In this document: positions 22,804 to 32,100 of the stretch, piece after piece
Layout of the letters: the number at the start of each line of letters is the position of its first letter
Position numbering within the stretch: position 1 is the first letter of the stretch
Source: Clostridiaceae bacterium Marseille-Q3526
GTDB lineage: Bacteria > Bacillota > Clostridia > Lachnospirales > Lachnospiraceae
Assembly (NCBI GenBank): GCA_018223375.1
Contig: JAGTTS010000009.1
Location: 1 to 64,000, forward strand
Length of the DNA stretch: 64,000 bases
Reading direction: 5' to 3'
The notes under the pieces: generated by a model
The model's input: only the letters and a program-made list of their open reading frames with translations
Told to the model about the DNA's origin: nothing
Database searches by the model: none
Translations under genes and position numbers: made by a program

Positions 22804-25240
22804 AGCTTCCTTCCTTTCTGCTCCGCCTCTTTTCGGCAGGCTCACAGCTGCCGCCTTTCCTGCCCTGCGCCTTTGCCCCATCTGCTTCCCGCACTGCAAA
22901 CACGCTTTCTGTTCCGTCCTTCTGTTCTGTATCCAGGCGGCACGTTCCGCCCTTTTTCAGGCTTCCGAACAGAAGGCGGTCCACCAGCAGAGGTTTGATC
23001 TCCCTGTCTATCACCCGTCCTAATTCCCTGGCTCCGTACTCTCTGCTCACTCCTTTTTCAGCCAGCAGATCCAGAGCCTTTCTGGTGTAGGAAAACTCCA
23101 CCTGCCGGCTGGCTAAAAGCGCTCCAAGCTCCAGAAGCTTCTTTCCCGCTACCGCCCTGGCAGTCTTCTTTCCAATGCTGTGGAACACGACAATTTTATT
23201 CAGACGGTTTCTGAACTCCGGCTGGAACCCCCGCTTCACCTCGTCGAGAACCGCCTCGTCTCCATTTCGCGTCTCTTCCTCAGGGCTCCCCGAAAATCCA
23301 AGGCCCGGCTTTGCCATCCTGCCGGCTCCGGCGTTGGAAGTCATAATGAGAATCACATTTCTGAAATCAGCCTTTCTGCCCTGATTGTCGGTAAGAGTCG
23401 CGTAATCCATCACCTGGAGAAGAATGTTGTAAATATCAGGATGGGCCTTCTCTATCTCGTCCAGCAGGAGGACAGCGTGGGGGGTCTTCCTGACTGCCTC
23501 GGTAAGCAGACCTCCTTCTTCATAGCCCACATAGCCGGCCGGAGCGCCGATCAGCTTGGCCACAGCGTGTTTTTCCTCGTACTCGCTCATGTCAAAGCGG
23601 AGCAGACTGATCCCCAGCTCCTTCGCAAGAGTTCTGGCAATTTCCGTCTTTCCCACGCCGGTAGGCCCGACGAAAAGGAAGCTGGCCAGGGGTTTTCCAG
23701 GATCCAGAAGCCCGGCCCTGGAAAACTTGATGGCATTGGCCACCTCCTTCACCGCCTCCTCCTGTCCGAACACCTGGGAGGCCAGGCGTTTTTCCAGCAA
23801 GGCCAGTTTTCTCGTTTCACTGCTCTCCACCGTCTGTCTGGGAATCCGGCAGATTTTCGCAAGAATTTGGTCCACCACATCCTTTCCCACCGTCTGCCGC
23901 TTTTGTGCCAGAGGATGAAGCTTTCTGTACGCCCCCGCCTCGTCCATCAGATCAATGGCCTTATCCGGCAGAAAGCGTTCGTTGATATATTTGGCGCTCA
24001 TGTGAACCATGTATTCTATCACACCATTCTGGTAAGACACTCCGTGGTACTCCTCATAGCGCGTTTTAAGCCCCAAAAGAATCTCTGCCGCCTCATCCTC
24101 CCCCGGCTCCGCTATCTCCACATTCTGGAAACGGCGGGCCAGGCTCCGGCTCTTCTCAAAATACCGTTTGTATTCTTCGTGGGTGGTGGCTCCGATAAAG
24201 CGGATTCTTCCAGAAGCCAGATAAGGCTTTAAAAGATTGGAGGCGTCAAGACTTCCCTCCCCCACCGCCCCGGCTCCCACAATGTTGTGGATCTCGTCCA
24301 GATAGACAATGGGCTTCTCCTCCTGTGAAAGCCCTGAAAGCACCGACTTCAGCCTTTTTTCAAAGTCTCCCCTGTACTGGGTACCCGCCAGCATTCCTCC
24401 CAGATCCAGGGCATAGATTTTCGCTCCCTTTAAAGGCTCCGGAACCTTTCCCTCCGACAGCAGTCTGGCGAGACCATAAACCACGGCTGTCTTTCCCACA
24501 CCCGGTTCTCCGATATGAAGAGGATTGTTTTTCTCCTTCCGGCAGAGGAGCTGCATGGTTCTCTCCAGCTCCTTTTCCCGGCCAATCAGAGGATTTGCCA
24601 GGGAAATCTCCTCGTTCAGGCAGACTGCAAAGCGTTTCCAGCGGCCTTTTCCTCTCCTGTTCTCAGGCCCTTCTGCATCCGCCTCATCCTCTAAGTCCTC
24701 TGCATCCTCCGCCTCATCCAGCTTCTCTGCTTCTTCCTTTCCTCCCGGCCCTGTCTCCTCAGCCGAATACAGCCAGGCGGCAGACGGTTCGTCCCCGCCG
24801 TCCTTCTCCTCCGCCTCAATCAAGGCCAGAAGAAATTCTCCCTTTTCAATTCCCTGCTCTGTCAGGTAATAGAGGGCGAAGCTCTCCTTCAGGCTGAAAT
24901 AGGAGGAGACCAGATGGCTTAAAGCCACTTCTTTTCTGCCGCTGCTTCTGGCCGCCCACTCGGCTGTAAGCAGAAGCTCGTTTAAATCGGCAGACGGTTC
25001 CGGCTCCGCCCCCTCTTTCCGCTTTTCCTCAGACAGAACGGGAAGCCCGTTCACATAGTCCTCCAGCTGCTCTGCCAGCCTTCCGATCTCTCCCTGGCAG
25101 TTCTCAAAGGCCTCCTGGAAAGCCGGCTCTGCCGCTATATGGAGAAGCAGAAGCTCCGGGGTCACATATTCCAGATGAAGCCGCTCCGCTTCCTCCACCA
25201 TTCCCCGAAACGCCCGCCCTGTTTCCTCGCTGATGTCCAT
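22757..25240 (-). CDS. clpA: ClpA-type AAA+ unfoldase
   Basis: An 827-residue ClpA: N-domain (about 1-150), a Glu/Asp-rich linker (about 160-205), AAA1 with Walker A GEPGVGKT (about 245) and Walker B YLDEIHNI, and AAA2 with GPTGVGKTEIAR (about 525) and LLLDEIEKAHPD. GLGF (about 645) fits the ClpP-binding loop. It unfolds proteins for ClpP. It lies behind clpS, as ClpS-adaptor systems do. The C-terminus has an unusual Lys/Glu/Ser-rich tail of about 60 residues that overlaps the next gene's start region. No clpP is in the window. Confidence 0.93.
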   Translation of the reverse strand: MDISEETGRAFRGMVEEAERLHLEYVTPELLLLHIAAEPAFQEAFENCQGEIGRLAEQLEDYVNGLPVLSEEKRKEGAEPEPSADLNELLLTAEWAARSSGRKEVALSHLVSSYFSLKESFALYYLTEQGIEKGEFLLALIEAEEKDGGDEPSAAWLYSAEETGPGGKEEAEKLDEAEDAEDLEDEADAEGPENRRGKGRWKRFAVCLNEEISLANPLIGREKELERTMQLLCRKEKNNPLHIGEPGVGKTAVVYGLARLLSEGKVPEPLKGAKIYALDLGGMLAGTQYRGDFEKRLKSVLSGLSQEEKPIVYLDEIHNIVGAGAVGEGSLDASNLLKPYLASGRIRFIGATTHEEYKRYFEKSRSLARRFQNVEIAEPGEDEAAEILLGLKTRYEEYHGVSYQNGVIEYMVHMSAKYINERFLPDKAIDLMDEAGAYRKLHPLAQKRQTVGKDVVDQILAKICRIPRQTVESSETRKLALLEKRLASQVFGQEEAVKEVANAIKFSRAGLLDPGKPLASFLFVGPTGVGKTEIARTLAKELGISLLRFDMSEYEEKHAVAKLIGAPAGYVGYEEGGLLTEAVRKTPHAVLLLDEIEKAHPDIYNILLQVMDYATLTDNQGRKADFRNVILIMTSNAGAGRMAKPGLGFSGSPEEETRNGDEAVLDEVKRGFQPEFRNRLNKIVVFHSIGKKTARAVAGKKLLELGALLASRQVEFSYTRKALDLLAEKGVSREYGARELGRVIDREIKPLLVDRLLFGSLKKGGTCRLDTEQKDGTESVFAVREADGAKAQGRKGGSCEPAEKRRSRKEGSFETLEKGSGDRKKKA

Positions 25241-25328
25241 CTCCTGTCTCTCCTCTCTTTCTCCTCAATGGTTGTCCGCCGTGTTCTCCCAGTACCGAAT
25301 CTGGCCTTTTCTCATCCGCCTGGCCGTG

Positions 25329-25628
25329 TCAGGCCTCCTCTACGGTCAGGCGGAAGGGAAATCCCTCTGCCCTGGCCTGCCTTTCAGCTTCCTCCGCCTT
25401 CGTTCTGGCAATGTCGTAGGAGTACGTTCCCACCACCGCCTTCTGATTCTTGTGGACAGCCATCATCAGAGCCGCAGCTTCCTCCCTTCCCTTGTTAAAA
25501 ATGGTTATCAGAATCTCCACCACAAATTCCATGGTAGTGAAATCGTCGTTGTGCATCACCACATGGTAAAGGCTGGGCTTCTTAATTCTGTTTTTTGTAT
25601 GTTCTCTCGCATTTGTCTGAGCTGACAT
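25329..25628 (-). CDS. clpS: ClpS adaptor protein
   Basis: A 99-residue ClpS. Core: PSLYHVVMHNDDFTTMEFVVEILITIFNKGREEAAALMMAVHKNQKAVVGTYSYDIARTKAEEAERQARAEGFPFRLTVEEA. The NDDFTTMEFV block and the M of ALMMAVH line the N-degron pocket. It delivers N-end-rule substrates to ClpA, encoded 88 bp downstream. Start chosen at MSAQTN behind GGAGGAG. Confidence 0.95.
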   Translation of the reverse strand: MSAQTNAREHTKNRIKKPSLYHVVMHNDDFTTMEFVVEILITIFNKGREEAAALMMAVHKNQKAVVGTYSYDIARTKAEEAERQARAEGFPFRLTVEEA

Positions 25629-25707
25629 GGCGTCTCCTCCTCTCAAAACAATCCTTCTCTGAAGGTTTCAGTATACCATTGAGGGGGCGGGATGTGCAAG
25701 AGCGGAG

Positions 25708-26862
25708 TTACCTGCAGTCCGCCATCTCCATCAGCGCCTCGATGGCTGTCAGATAGGCCTCTGTCTCCACATACTCGTTGGGCTGGTGGGCCAGGTTAGG
25801 CTTTCCCGGGCCGAAGAGAAGGATCTTCTGCTCCATATCATGCTCTGCCAGGATGGAGGCGTCTGTGAAGAAGTTAATTCCGATGCTCTCCTGGTTCAGC
25901 CCTCTTTCTCCTAAAATTTCTTTCAGCCGGCGCACCTTCTCATGCTCTTCCTCTATCTCAATGGCTCTCCGGCTGTTTTCCACTGTAAATGTGCAGTCAA
26001 ACAGCGGATTTTCTGCCTTCAGCCTGTCTGCCGCCTCCTTCGCCCGCTCTAACACCATGGCTGTGCCAAGACCTGGAACCATACGGATATCCATCACCGC
26101 CTCGCAGCCGTCTGCCGTCATGTTGAAGGCTCCGCCGCCGCCAATCCAGTTAATCTGGGCCGTCGACTGTCCCAAAAACGGATGAGAAAACTGCTCTACA
26201 TAGGCCTTAATTTCCTCCGCTGTCTTAAACAGCCCGTGGATGGCGTTGGCTCCCTTCTCCGGATAAGCGCCGTGGCAGGTTTTTCCCTTCACAGACAGGC
26301 GCAGCCACAGGCATCCCTTCTGGGCGGCCCCCGGCCTGAGATCCGTCGGCTCCCCGATCAGCATAAATCTGGAAGCCGCCATCTGGCTTTCCTCCACAAT
26401 CCGTCTGGCTCCCAGACCTCCCTTCTCCTCGTCGCAGGTTCCCATAAACTGAATGGTATGCTTCGGCTTTCCGGGCAGATGAGCCAGGGCGAAGGCCATG
26501 GCCGCCAGGCCGCTCTTCATGTCGGAAGCTCCTCTGGCAAAGAGCTTCCCTTCCCGCTCTTCCACCTTCCACGGCTCTGTCTCCCACTTATCCAGGTCTC
26601 CGTAAGGCACTGTGTCCAGATGCCCGTTCCAGATTTCTGTCTCCCCGCTTTCCCCTGGAATCAGGGCAATTACATTGGCATGGGTTTCGTCAATCCGATC
26701 CACCCGGCTCTCGATTCCATAGGATTTAAAATACTGATCCAGATACTCCGCTACCGCTCCCTCGTCGTCCTTTCCGTTGACAGAAGGGATCTCCAAAATA
26801 TCCTTTAACAGTTTTACCGCATCTTCAGCCGCTGTTTTTTCCATTTTTCCGGTTTTTTCCAT
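25708..26862 (-). CDS. M20 family metallopeptidase (ArgE/DapE type)
   Basis: A 384-residue enzyme with the M20 metal-binding pattern: IWNGHLDTVP (His, Asp), GASDMKSGLAAM (bridging Asp), GTCDEEKGGLGAR (catalytic Glu-Glu) and a C-terminal ligand in GPGKPNLAHQPNEY. It should hydrolyse an N-acyl or peptide bond of a small substrate. I set the start at 26862 (MEKTGKM) behind AAAGGC; the longer frame begins with TTG. It lies 195 bp downstream of ribokinase with its own upstream palindrome, so it may be separately controlled. Substrate not predictable. Confidence 0.85.
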   Translation of the reverse strand: MEKTGKMEKTAAEDAVKLLKDILEIPSVNGKDDEGAVAEYLDQYFKSYGIESRVDRIDETHANVIALIPGESGETEIWNGHLDTVPYGDLDKWETEPWKVEEREGKLFARGASDMKSGLAAMAFALAHLPGKPKHTIQFMGTCDEEKGGLGARRIVEESQMAASRFMLIGEPTDLRPGAAQKGCLWLRLSVKGKTCHGAYPEKGANAIHGLFKTAEEIKAYVEQFSHPFLGQSTAQINWIGGGGAFNMTADGCEAVMDIRMVPGLGTAMVLERAKEAADRLKAENPLFDCTFTVENSRRAIEIEEEHEKVRRLKEILGERGLNQESIGINFFTDASILAEHDMEQKILLFGPGKPNLAHQPNEYVETEAYLTAIEALMEMADCR

Positions 26863-26903
26863 TTGTTCTGCCTTTCTCGTCTTTTGCAACTATTGTAACT
26901 AGC

Positions 26904-26941
26904 GTCAGTGTGCAAGGGACAACACGCCTTTGTACACTGAC
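26904..26941. promoter_or_regulatory. Imperfect palindrome upstream of the M20 peptidase gene
   Basis: GTCAGTGTGCAAGG (26904-26917) and CCTTTGTACACTGAC (26927-26941) are inverted with one mismatch and one insertion around 9 bp. No U tract follows on the minus strand, so an operator is more likely than a terminator. Confidence 0.4.
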
Positions 26942-27057
26942 ACTATATTTATGAAACGACAAAGACGGCCTCCGCTCATGCCGCGCCGTATTTTACCTGC
27001 GCCGGCAGAAACGTCAGCCGTCTCTTCTGCTTACCGCTTTCTTTCCTGCTGTGCAGG

Positions 27058-27975
27058 TTATCTTGCTTTCATGCCCTCAACCTGGGCGAGAGCCGGGATG
27101 GACGGAGCCGCTCCCAGGCCTGACACTGTGATCGATGCAGCTTTGGCCGCCAGATCCATGGCCTCCCCTACAGAAAGTCCCCGGATCAGCCCTGCCACGA
27201 AGTAACCGGTAAAGGTATCTCCGGCTGCAGTGGTGTCCACTGTCTCAGTCCTGTAAATGGGCTGCTCTGTCAACACTCCATGATCCAGGCACACAGAACC
27301 GTTCTCTCCCAGAGTCAGCACGATCATAGCCTCTGGAAACGCCTCGGAAAGCCTTCTGCACAGCTCATTTCCTTTTGCTGCGGCCTCCCTGCGCTCCGCC
27401 TCCGGAAGCTTCAAAATCTGGCACGCCTCCACCTCGTTGAGAATAAAAATATCTACAAAGGAAAGGGGAAGCTCTGTAATTTTCTCATCCATGGGAGACG
27501 GGTTCAGCACAATCCTGAGTCCTTTTTTGTGCGCCTGCTCCATAATATAGGGAAGCTCGTTAATCTCATTCTGCAGAACCAGAAAATCTCCTTCTGAAAA
27601 CTGGTCAAGCGTCTCGTCCACCTGGGCTTTCTCAATGCTCTGGTTGGCTCCTCCGTAGAGAATAATACAGTTGTCGCCCTTGCTGTCTCTCTGGATAATC
27701 GCATTTCCGGTGCGGACAGAGGAAAGGCGTCTGACGTATTCGGTGCGGACACCTGCGTCCCTTAAAATATCCGTCAGGAAATCTCCGTCCTGTCCGATTG
27801 CTCCCGCATGATAAACCTCTGCCCCTGCTCTTCCCAGAGCTACCGACTGATTGAGGCCCTTTCCGCCGCTGAAGATATCCAGGCTTCTGGAGGAGATGGT
27901 CTCCCCCTTCTGCACGAAATGATCCAGGCTGTATACATAGTCAATATTTAATGATCCAAAGTTTAATACTTTCAT
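27058..27975 (-). CDS. rbsK: Ribokinase
   Basis: A 305-residue PfkB-family kinase. Seen are the N-terminal GSLNIDYVYSL, FSGGKGLNQSVALGRAG (sugar-binding GGKG.N), and the C-terminal DTTAAGDTFTGYFVAGL with the anion hole and catalytic Asp, as in RbsK. It phosphorylates ribose freed by the nucleoside hydrolase of the same operon. Start at ATG 27975 behind AAGGTGG; a GTG four codons upstream is less likely. It follows the amidotransferase-like gene by 54 bp. Confidence 0.9.
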   Translation of the reverse strand: MKVLNFGSLNIDYVYSLDHFVQKGETISSRSLDIFSGGKGLNQSVALGRAGAEVYHAGAIGQDGDFLTDILRDAGVRTEYVRRLSSVRTGNAIIQRDSKGDNCIILYGGANQSIEKAQVDETLDQFSEGDFLVLQNEINELPYIMEQAHKKGLRIVLNPSPMDEKITELPLSFVDIFILNEVEACQILKLPEAERREAAAKGNELCRRLSEAFPEAMIVLTLGENGSVCLDHGVLTEQPIYRTETVDTTAAGDTFTGYFVAGLIRGLSVGEAMDLAAKAASITVSGLGAAPSIPALAQVEGMKAR

Positions 27976-28029
27976 AGTTTCAACCACCTTGCCGTTTTTT
28001 TCGGGACAGACTCGGCCTGTGCTGACAGC

Positions 28030-28779
28030 TTACTCCTCTCTCATCAGCCATTTTGCCAGATTCTGGAAGAGAACGTCATATCCCTTCCACTCGCAGAACT
28101 CCGGCGGCGCCCAGTGAGGAGCACAGTCTGTTGTAAACGCTGCGGAGCGTCCTTTTCCATACTCGCCCAGAGCGATAAACGGATCGCCGCATACTTCAGC
28201 TACCTCAACCGCCTCAGGCTTTAAGACGGTCTTATTGTATCCCAGAACTCTCGGCCACTCCGGATCCAGACCTGCTAAAACCGGATGCTCCTTAACCGTT
28301 ACAGGACGCACGCCCTCGCAGTGCTCCATTCTGTCGTCTGTCGGAAGCACCTGAACCGGAAGCACCTCCTGAACAGCTGTATCCTGCCATTTGCCCTTGC
28401 CGTCCACGCCGGAGAAGGTCATGTAGCCGCCTACCATGAGGAGAGCGCCGCCGTCCAGCACATAGTCTCTTAACAGATTGCAGCGGTTCGGCATAATCTC
28501 GCTTCTTGTGAACGTAGCGGTGGGAAGGAGAAGTGTGTTTGCGCCGATATCGGACAGGATGATCAGATCATACTGCTTTAACTCCTCCATGGTAAATGGA
28601 AACTCCTCCATAGCCAGATGGTTGGGAAGGAAGGTAAATTCATATCCGCCCTTCTCCATGGCCGCCTTTAAATACTTCTCTCCTGTCTCGTAGACAGAGG
28701 TGTAGAAGGTGTCGAAGCCCTTCACATGTGTGGTATAGCTCATCCAGGACTCGCCTGCAAGTAATACTTTCTTTGCCAT
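28030..28779 (-). CDS. Glutamine-amidotransferase-like protein (PF07090 type)
   Basis: A 249-residue protein beginning MAKKVLLAGESWMSYTTHVKGFDTFYTSVYETG, then DLIILSDIGANTLLL, LRDYVLDGGALLMVGGYMTFSG and FTTDCAPHWAPPEFCEWKGYD. These are typical of the GATase1-like PF07090 family. The canonical nucleophile Cys of class I amidotransferases is not at the usual elbow (VGGYM instead of G.C.G), so it may be non-catalytic, a hydrolase or a ligand-binding protein. It is embedded in the nucleoside operon between the M20 peptidase and ribokinase. Role unknown. Confidence 0.78.
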   Translation of the reverse strand: MAKKVLLAGESWMSYTTHVKGFDTFYTSVYETGEKYLKAAMEKGGYEFTFLPNHLAMEEFPFTMEELKQYDLIILSDIGANTLLLPTATFTRSEIMPNRCNLLRDYVLDGGALLMVGGYMTFSGVDGKGKWQDTAVQEVLPVQVLPTDDRMEHCEGVRPVTVKEHPVLAGLDPEWPRVLGYNKTVLKPEAVEVAEVCGDPFIALGEYGKGRSAAFTTDCAPHWAPPEFCEWKGYDVLFQNLAKWLMREE

Positions 28780-28804
28780 CTTTTTTATTCCTCCTGTTTG
28801 TCAA

Positions 28805-28862
28805 ATATGTTTTTAACGTTTTTTTCTATATGGTTTTTCTATATAGTTTTTTCTATCCGGTT
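28805..28862 (-). repeat. Short tandem AT-rich repeats in operon gap
   Basis: On the minus strand three imperfect copies of ATAGAAAAAaC (about 14-15 bp period) fill the gap between the M20 gene and the amidotransferase-like gene. They may influence intercistronic mRNA stability. Confidence 0.4.
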
Positions 28863-28865
28863 TTC

Positions 28866-30149
28866 CTACGCGTTTTTTCCGCCGCTGCAGAAGTCTAAAA
28901 TCAGCTCTGCGTAAATAAGAATCGACTCCAGGTAAGCGTCAATGCTCACCCACTCGTCAATGCCGTGGCACTGTGCCAGGTTGCCGGGGCCGAACTGAAT
29001 GGTAGGACAGCCGGCGATGTTTCTCCACAGTCTGGAATCGCAGCCTGCCGGAGATCCTACCACCTTGACTGCCTTTCCCTTAGCCGCCTGGTAGGCCTTT
29101 TTAAAGCTGTCTACAAACGGATGCTCCTCTTCCATCTCAAAGCCGCCGCCCGCCTGGTAAATCGTCACCTTCGGCGGATGAGCCTCCAGCCACGGATCGG
29201 ATAAGGACACTCTCCTTACCACGTCCTCAAACTCAGCCACCACCTGATCGTAGCTCATCTGAATGGGCAGATAGTGGACGCAGGCGGAGAAAGAACACTC
29301 TCCCGCCACGGTGGAACCGGCTGTTCCGCCGGAAATCACGCCTACATTCAGATTAGGAGCCGGAAGAAGGGAGTGCTTGTAAGTCAGAAGCCACTCATGC
29401 TCCTTCTCATTTAAGGCCTGCATCACCTTGACCGCCTTCTCAATGGCGCTGACGCCGTTCCGCTTGCCGCCGGAATGGCAGGCCTTTCCCTCGAACTCCA
29501 CCTTGAAGAATACGAAGCCCATATGGGCTAAAATCAGCTCGTCGCTGGTTCCCTCGCACACAACCACGCCGTCTGCCTTCTGGCCGCTCATAATCGCCTG
29601 CATGGAACCGTTTCCGCCGCCCTCCTCGTCGCACACCGAGGTAATCACCACATCACCCGGAAGCGTCTCAAGGCCCGCGTCCTTCAACAGCTGCACCGCC
29701 ATGACGGAGGCCATCAGCCCGCCTTTCATGTCTGCCGTGCCGCGTCCGTACATCTTTCCGTCTCTGATTTCCGGTTTGAAGGGATGGCTGGTCCATTCTT
29801 CTATCTCGTCGGCAGGCATCACGTCGATGTGGCTGTTGAACATCAGGCTTCTGCCTGCGCCGTTTCCCTTAAACGCAGCGTACACATTGTAACGGTCTGT
29901 CTGATTGTGTCCCAGATTTCCCTCCTGGTACAGCTCCTTGCACCGTACAATGTCCTCCTCCTTCATGGGATCCGCCGCCGTCTCAGCTCCCATCTCCTCA
30001 AACAGGCGGAGCATGTAATCCTGCCCCTCCTTCTCCAGGCCTCCGGCAATGCCGTGGCCCAGATCGTGGGTGTCAATGGAAACCAGATTTTTAAGCTGTT
30101 CAATATATTTGTCTCTGTTTTCAGCCAGAACTTCCTTTAAATCTCTCAT
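28866..30149 (-). CDS. M20 family metallopeptidase in the nucleoside operon
   Basis: A 427-residue M20 protein: FNSHIDVMP (His, Asp), GRGTADMKGGLMA (bridging Asp), SVCDEEGGGNGS (catalytic Glu-Glu), and AGCDSRLW plus FGPGNLAQCHGIDEW at the C-terminus. These fit ArgE/DapE/CPG2-type amidohydrolases with two metal ions. The dimerisation domain lies about 200-320 (LAHMGFVFFKVEFEGKACHSGG). It lies 19 bp downstream of the nucleoside hydrolase, so cotranscription is firm. It suggests that the imported substrate carries an acyl or peptide part, an inference. Confidence 0.87.
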   Translation of the reverse strand: MRDLKEVLAENRDKYIEQLKNLVSIDTHDLGHGIAGGLEKEGQDYMLRLFEEMGAETAADPMKEEDIVRCKELYQEGNLGHNQTDRYNVYAAFKGNGAGRSLMFNSHIDVMPADEIEEWTSHPFKPEIRDGKMYGRGTADMKGGLMASVMAVQLLKDAGLETLPGDVVITSVCDEEGGGNGSMQAIMSGQKADGVVVCEGTSDELILAHMGFVFFKVEFEGKACHSGGKRNGVSAIEKAVKVMQALNEKEHEWLLTYKHSLLPAPNLNVGVISGGTAGSTVAGECSFSACVHYLPIQMSYDQVVAEFEDVVRRVSLSDPWLEAHPPKVTIYQAGGGFEMEEEHPFVDSFKKAYQAAKGKAVKVVGSPAGCDSRLWRNIAGCPTIQFGPGNLAQCHGIDEWVSIDAYLESILIYAELILDFCSGGKNA

Positions 30150-30168
30150 GCTTCTCCTTAACCGTACA

Positions 30169-31101
30169 TTAATCGTACATTTTAAGAACTTCCTCTACCA
30201 TATCCCAGAACTTTTCCGCGTCAATGCCAATACCCACGTCTGCATTTGGCTCCAGCTTCTGGTATCCGAAGAAATCACAGTTGGTTCTGCCATAGGACTG
30301 GACGCTTCTGATGTCAATCTCAGCGTGCATTGGCTTTGTCTCAACCACAGACGGATCAATCAACCAGGCAATAGTAATCGGATCGTGGAGAGGACCTCCC
30401 TCCCATCCGAATACCTCCTTCTGACTCTTGCAGAAGTGGCGCATCAGATCTACAAACAGCTTCGAAGCCTTGTTTCCAATTTTGTCCATCCTATCCACAA
30501 TAGATGGATAGCAGAGAGCCTTTCTGGTTACATCCAGACCAATCATAGTAATGGGGCGTCCTGCTGTAAAGCACACATAAGCGGCATCTGCGTCTGCGAT
30601 AATGTTAAACTCTGCCGCCGGGGTTACGTTTCCGTTTGTGTAGGCGCCTCCCATGAGCACGATCCTCTTAATTTTCGGCACAATTCTCGGCTCCATGCGG
30701 ATTGCCATGCCCAGGTTTGTCATAGGGCCTGTAGTTACCATGGTAATGTCCCCGTCGGACTCCATCAGCGTCCTGATAATAAAGGAAACGGCGTGCTCCT
30801 TCTCCAGCTCCTTTGTCAGCGGCTCAAATACAGGGCCGTCAAGACCTGTCTCACCATGAATATCTCCGGCTGTCATCTTCTCCCGAATCATGGGCTGTCC
30901 GCAGCCTGCATATACCGACACGTCAAGTCCCAGGCACTGCACTACGTTCAGCGCGTTGATCTGCGTTTTTTCAAGGGTCTGGTTTCCGGCTACTACTGTC
31001 ACACCTAAAAGCTCGATTTTAGGACTTTTTCCAGCCAGCATAATGGCCACCGCGTCGTCATGTCCCGGATCACAGTCCAGGATAATCTTCTCTCGTTCCA
31101 T
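30169..31101 (-). CDS. Nucleoside hydrolase
   Basis: A 310-residue IunH-type enzyme. The calcium-binding N-terminal motif IILDCDPGHDDAVAIMLAG is intact, with VTVVAGNQTLEKT, and conserved MGGAYTNGNVTPAAEFNIIADADAA and the GGPLHDPITIAWLID block with the second Asp-His pair. It cleaves the N-glycosidic bond of nucleosides to base and ribose. It lies downstream of a BMP-type nucleoside ABC transporter and upstream of ribokinase, which explains the pathway. Confidence 0.93.
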   Translation of the reverse strand: MEREKIILDCDPGHDDAVAIMLAGKSPKIELLGVTVVAGNQTLEKTQINALNVVQCLGLDVSVYAGCGQPMIREKMTAGDIHGETGLDGPVFEPLTKELEKEHAVSFIIRTLMESDGDITMVTTGPMTNLGMAIRMEPRIVPKIKRIVLMGGAYTNGNVTPAAEFNIIADADAAYVCFTAGRPITMIGLDVTRKALCYPSIVDRMDKIGNKASKLFVDLMRHFCKSQKEVFGWEGGPLHDPITIAWLIDPSVVETKPMHAEIDIRSVQSYGRTNCDFFGYQKLEPNADVGIGIDAEKFWDMVEEVLKMYD

Positions 31102-31149
31102 GTGTCTGCTCCTCCTGTTTCTCTGTGAATAGATTTTTTCCTGTTCCTT

Positions 31150-32100
31150 TTATGCCTGCTTTCCCATAAGGGAAGACTCTCTCTTCTTAGCAGCTCCCAT
31201 CTTAAGGGCCATGGATACAGCCAGCACGGCTACCGTTACAATATACGGCATCATCAGTACGAACTGAGCCGGGAAGCCGTAAGCCTGAAGTCTGGCTCCG
31301 ATGGAATCAGAGAAGCCAAAGAGCAGGCATCCGATGGCTGTGAGCACCGGATTGGCGCCGCCGAAGTACATCGCTGCAACTCCCATGAAGCCTCGGTTAT
31401 TGGTCATATTCTCTACGAACTGGGTGCTGTATCCTAAAGACAGGTGAGCGCCTGCCAGACCTCCAATGAGACCGGAAATCAGCATTGCCTGATACTTCAC
31501 TGCGTTTACATGAATTCCTGCCGTCTGGGCAGCCATCGGGAACTGGCCTACTGCCCTGAGTCTCAGCCCCCATACAGTCTTATAGAACAGGAACTGCAGT
31601 AAAATAATGAAAATAATTACAAACCACTCGGTAAAACACCAGTCATTTAACAGTTCTCCTAAAACCGGCACATTTTCCAGGAAGGCAAAATGCACACGGG
31701 GAATCGGGATAATATCCGGGTTTGAGAAAGTTCCGTTTGTCTTAAATAAAACCTGCATTAAAAACTTGGTAATGGCAATGGCCAGCAGGTTGATACCCAT
31801 ACCAATAGCGCAGATTTCAGAATTGTACTTAATGTGGCCCAGAGCCATAATCATAGCGATAATCGCTCCGCCTACCATAGCTGCAATGACTCCGGCAAGC
31901 CAGCTGCCTGTGAAAAAGCTTACTGCCACAGCGGTGAACGCTCCCACCAGCATAATTCCCTCTGTACCGATATTTAAAATATTGGCCTGCTGAGTGATGG
32001 CCGCACAAAGGGCAGCGTAAATGATAGGAGTCGACGCGCGGAACGTGGCGTAAATTAACGACACATTAAAGATCTTTCCAAGATTTTCAAAAAGTTCCAT
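31150..32100 (-). CDS. Nucleoside ABC transporter permease 2
   Basis: A 316-residue membrane protein with about eight to ten hydrophobic segments, of the BPD_transp_2 family. The motif ANILNIGTEGIMLVGAFTAVAVSFFTGSWLAGV is the permease signature of the YufQ/NupQ-like second permease. It pairs with the upstream permease to form the membrane channel. Its start overlaps the stop of the first permease by one base. Confidence 0.9.
   Translation of the reverse strand: MELFENLGKIFNVSLIYATFRASTPIIYAALCAAITQQANILNIGTEGIMLVGAFTAVAVSFFTGSWLAGVIAAMVGGAIIAMIMALGHIKYNSEICAIGMGINLLAIAITKFLMQVLFKTNGTFSNPDIIPIPRVHFAFLENVPVLGELLNDWCFTEWFVIIFIILLQFLFYKTVWGLRLRAVGQFPMAAQTAGIHVNAVKYQAMLISGLIGGLAGAHLSLGYSTQFVENMTNNRGFMGVAAMYFGGANPVLTAIGCLLFGFSDSIGARLQAYGFPAQFVLMMPYIVTVAVLAVSMALKMGAAKKRESSLMGKQA

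Noticed and set aside
23180..24232. 350-codon plus-strand frame inside clpA
   Set aside because: Opposite strand of a clear ClpA with all motifs; product has no family likeness.
30049..31008. 319-codon plus-strand frame opposite the nucleoside hydrolase
   Set aside because: Antisense to a strongly supported gene; no domain, no start signal.
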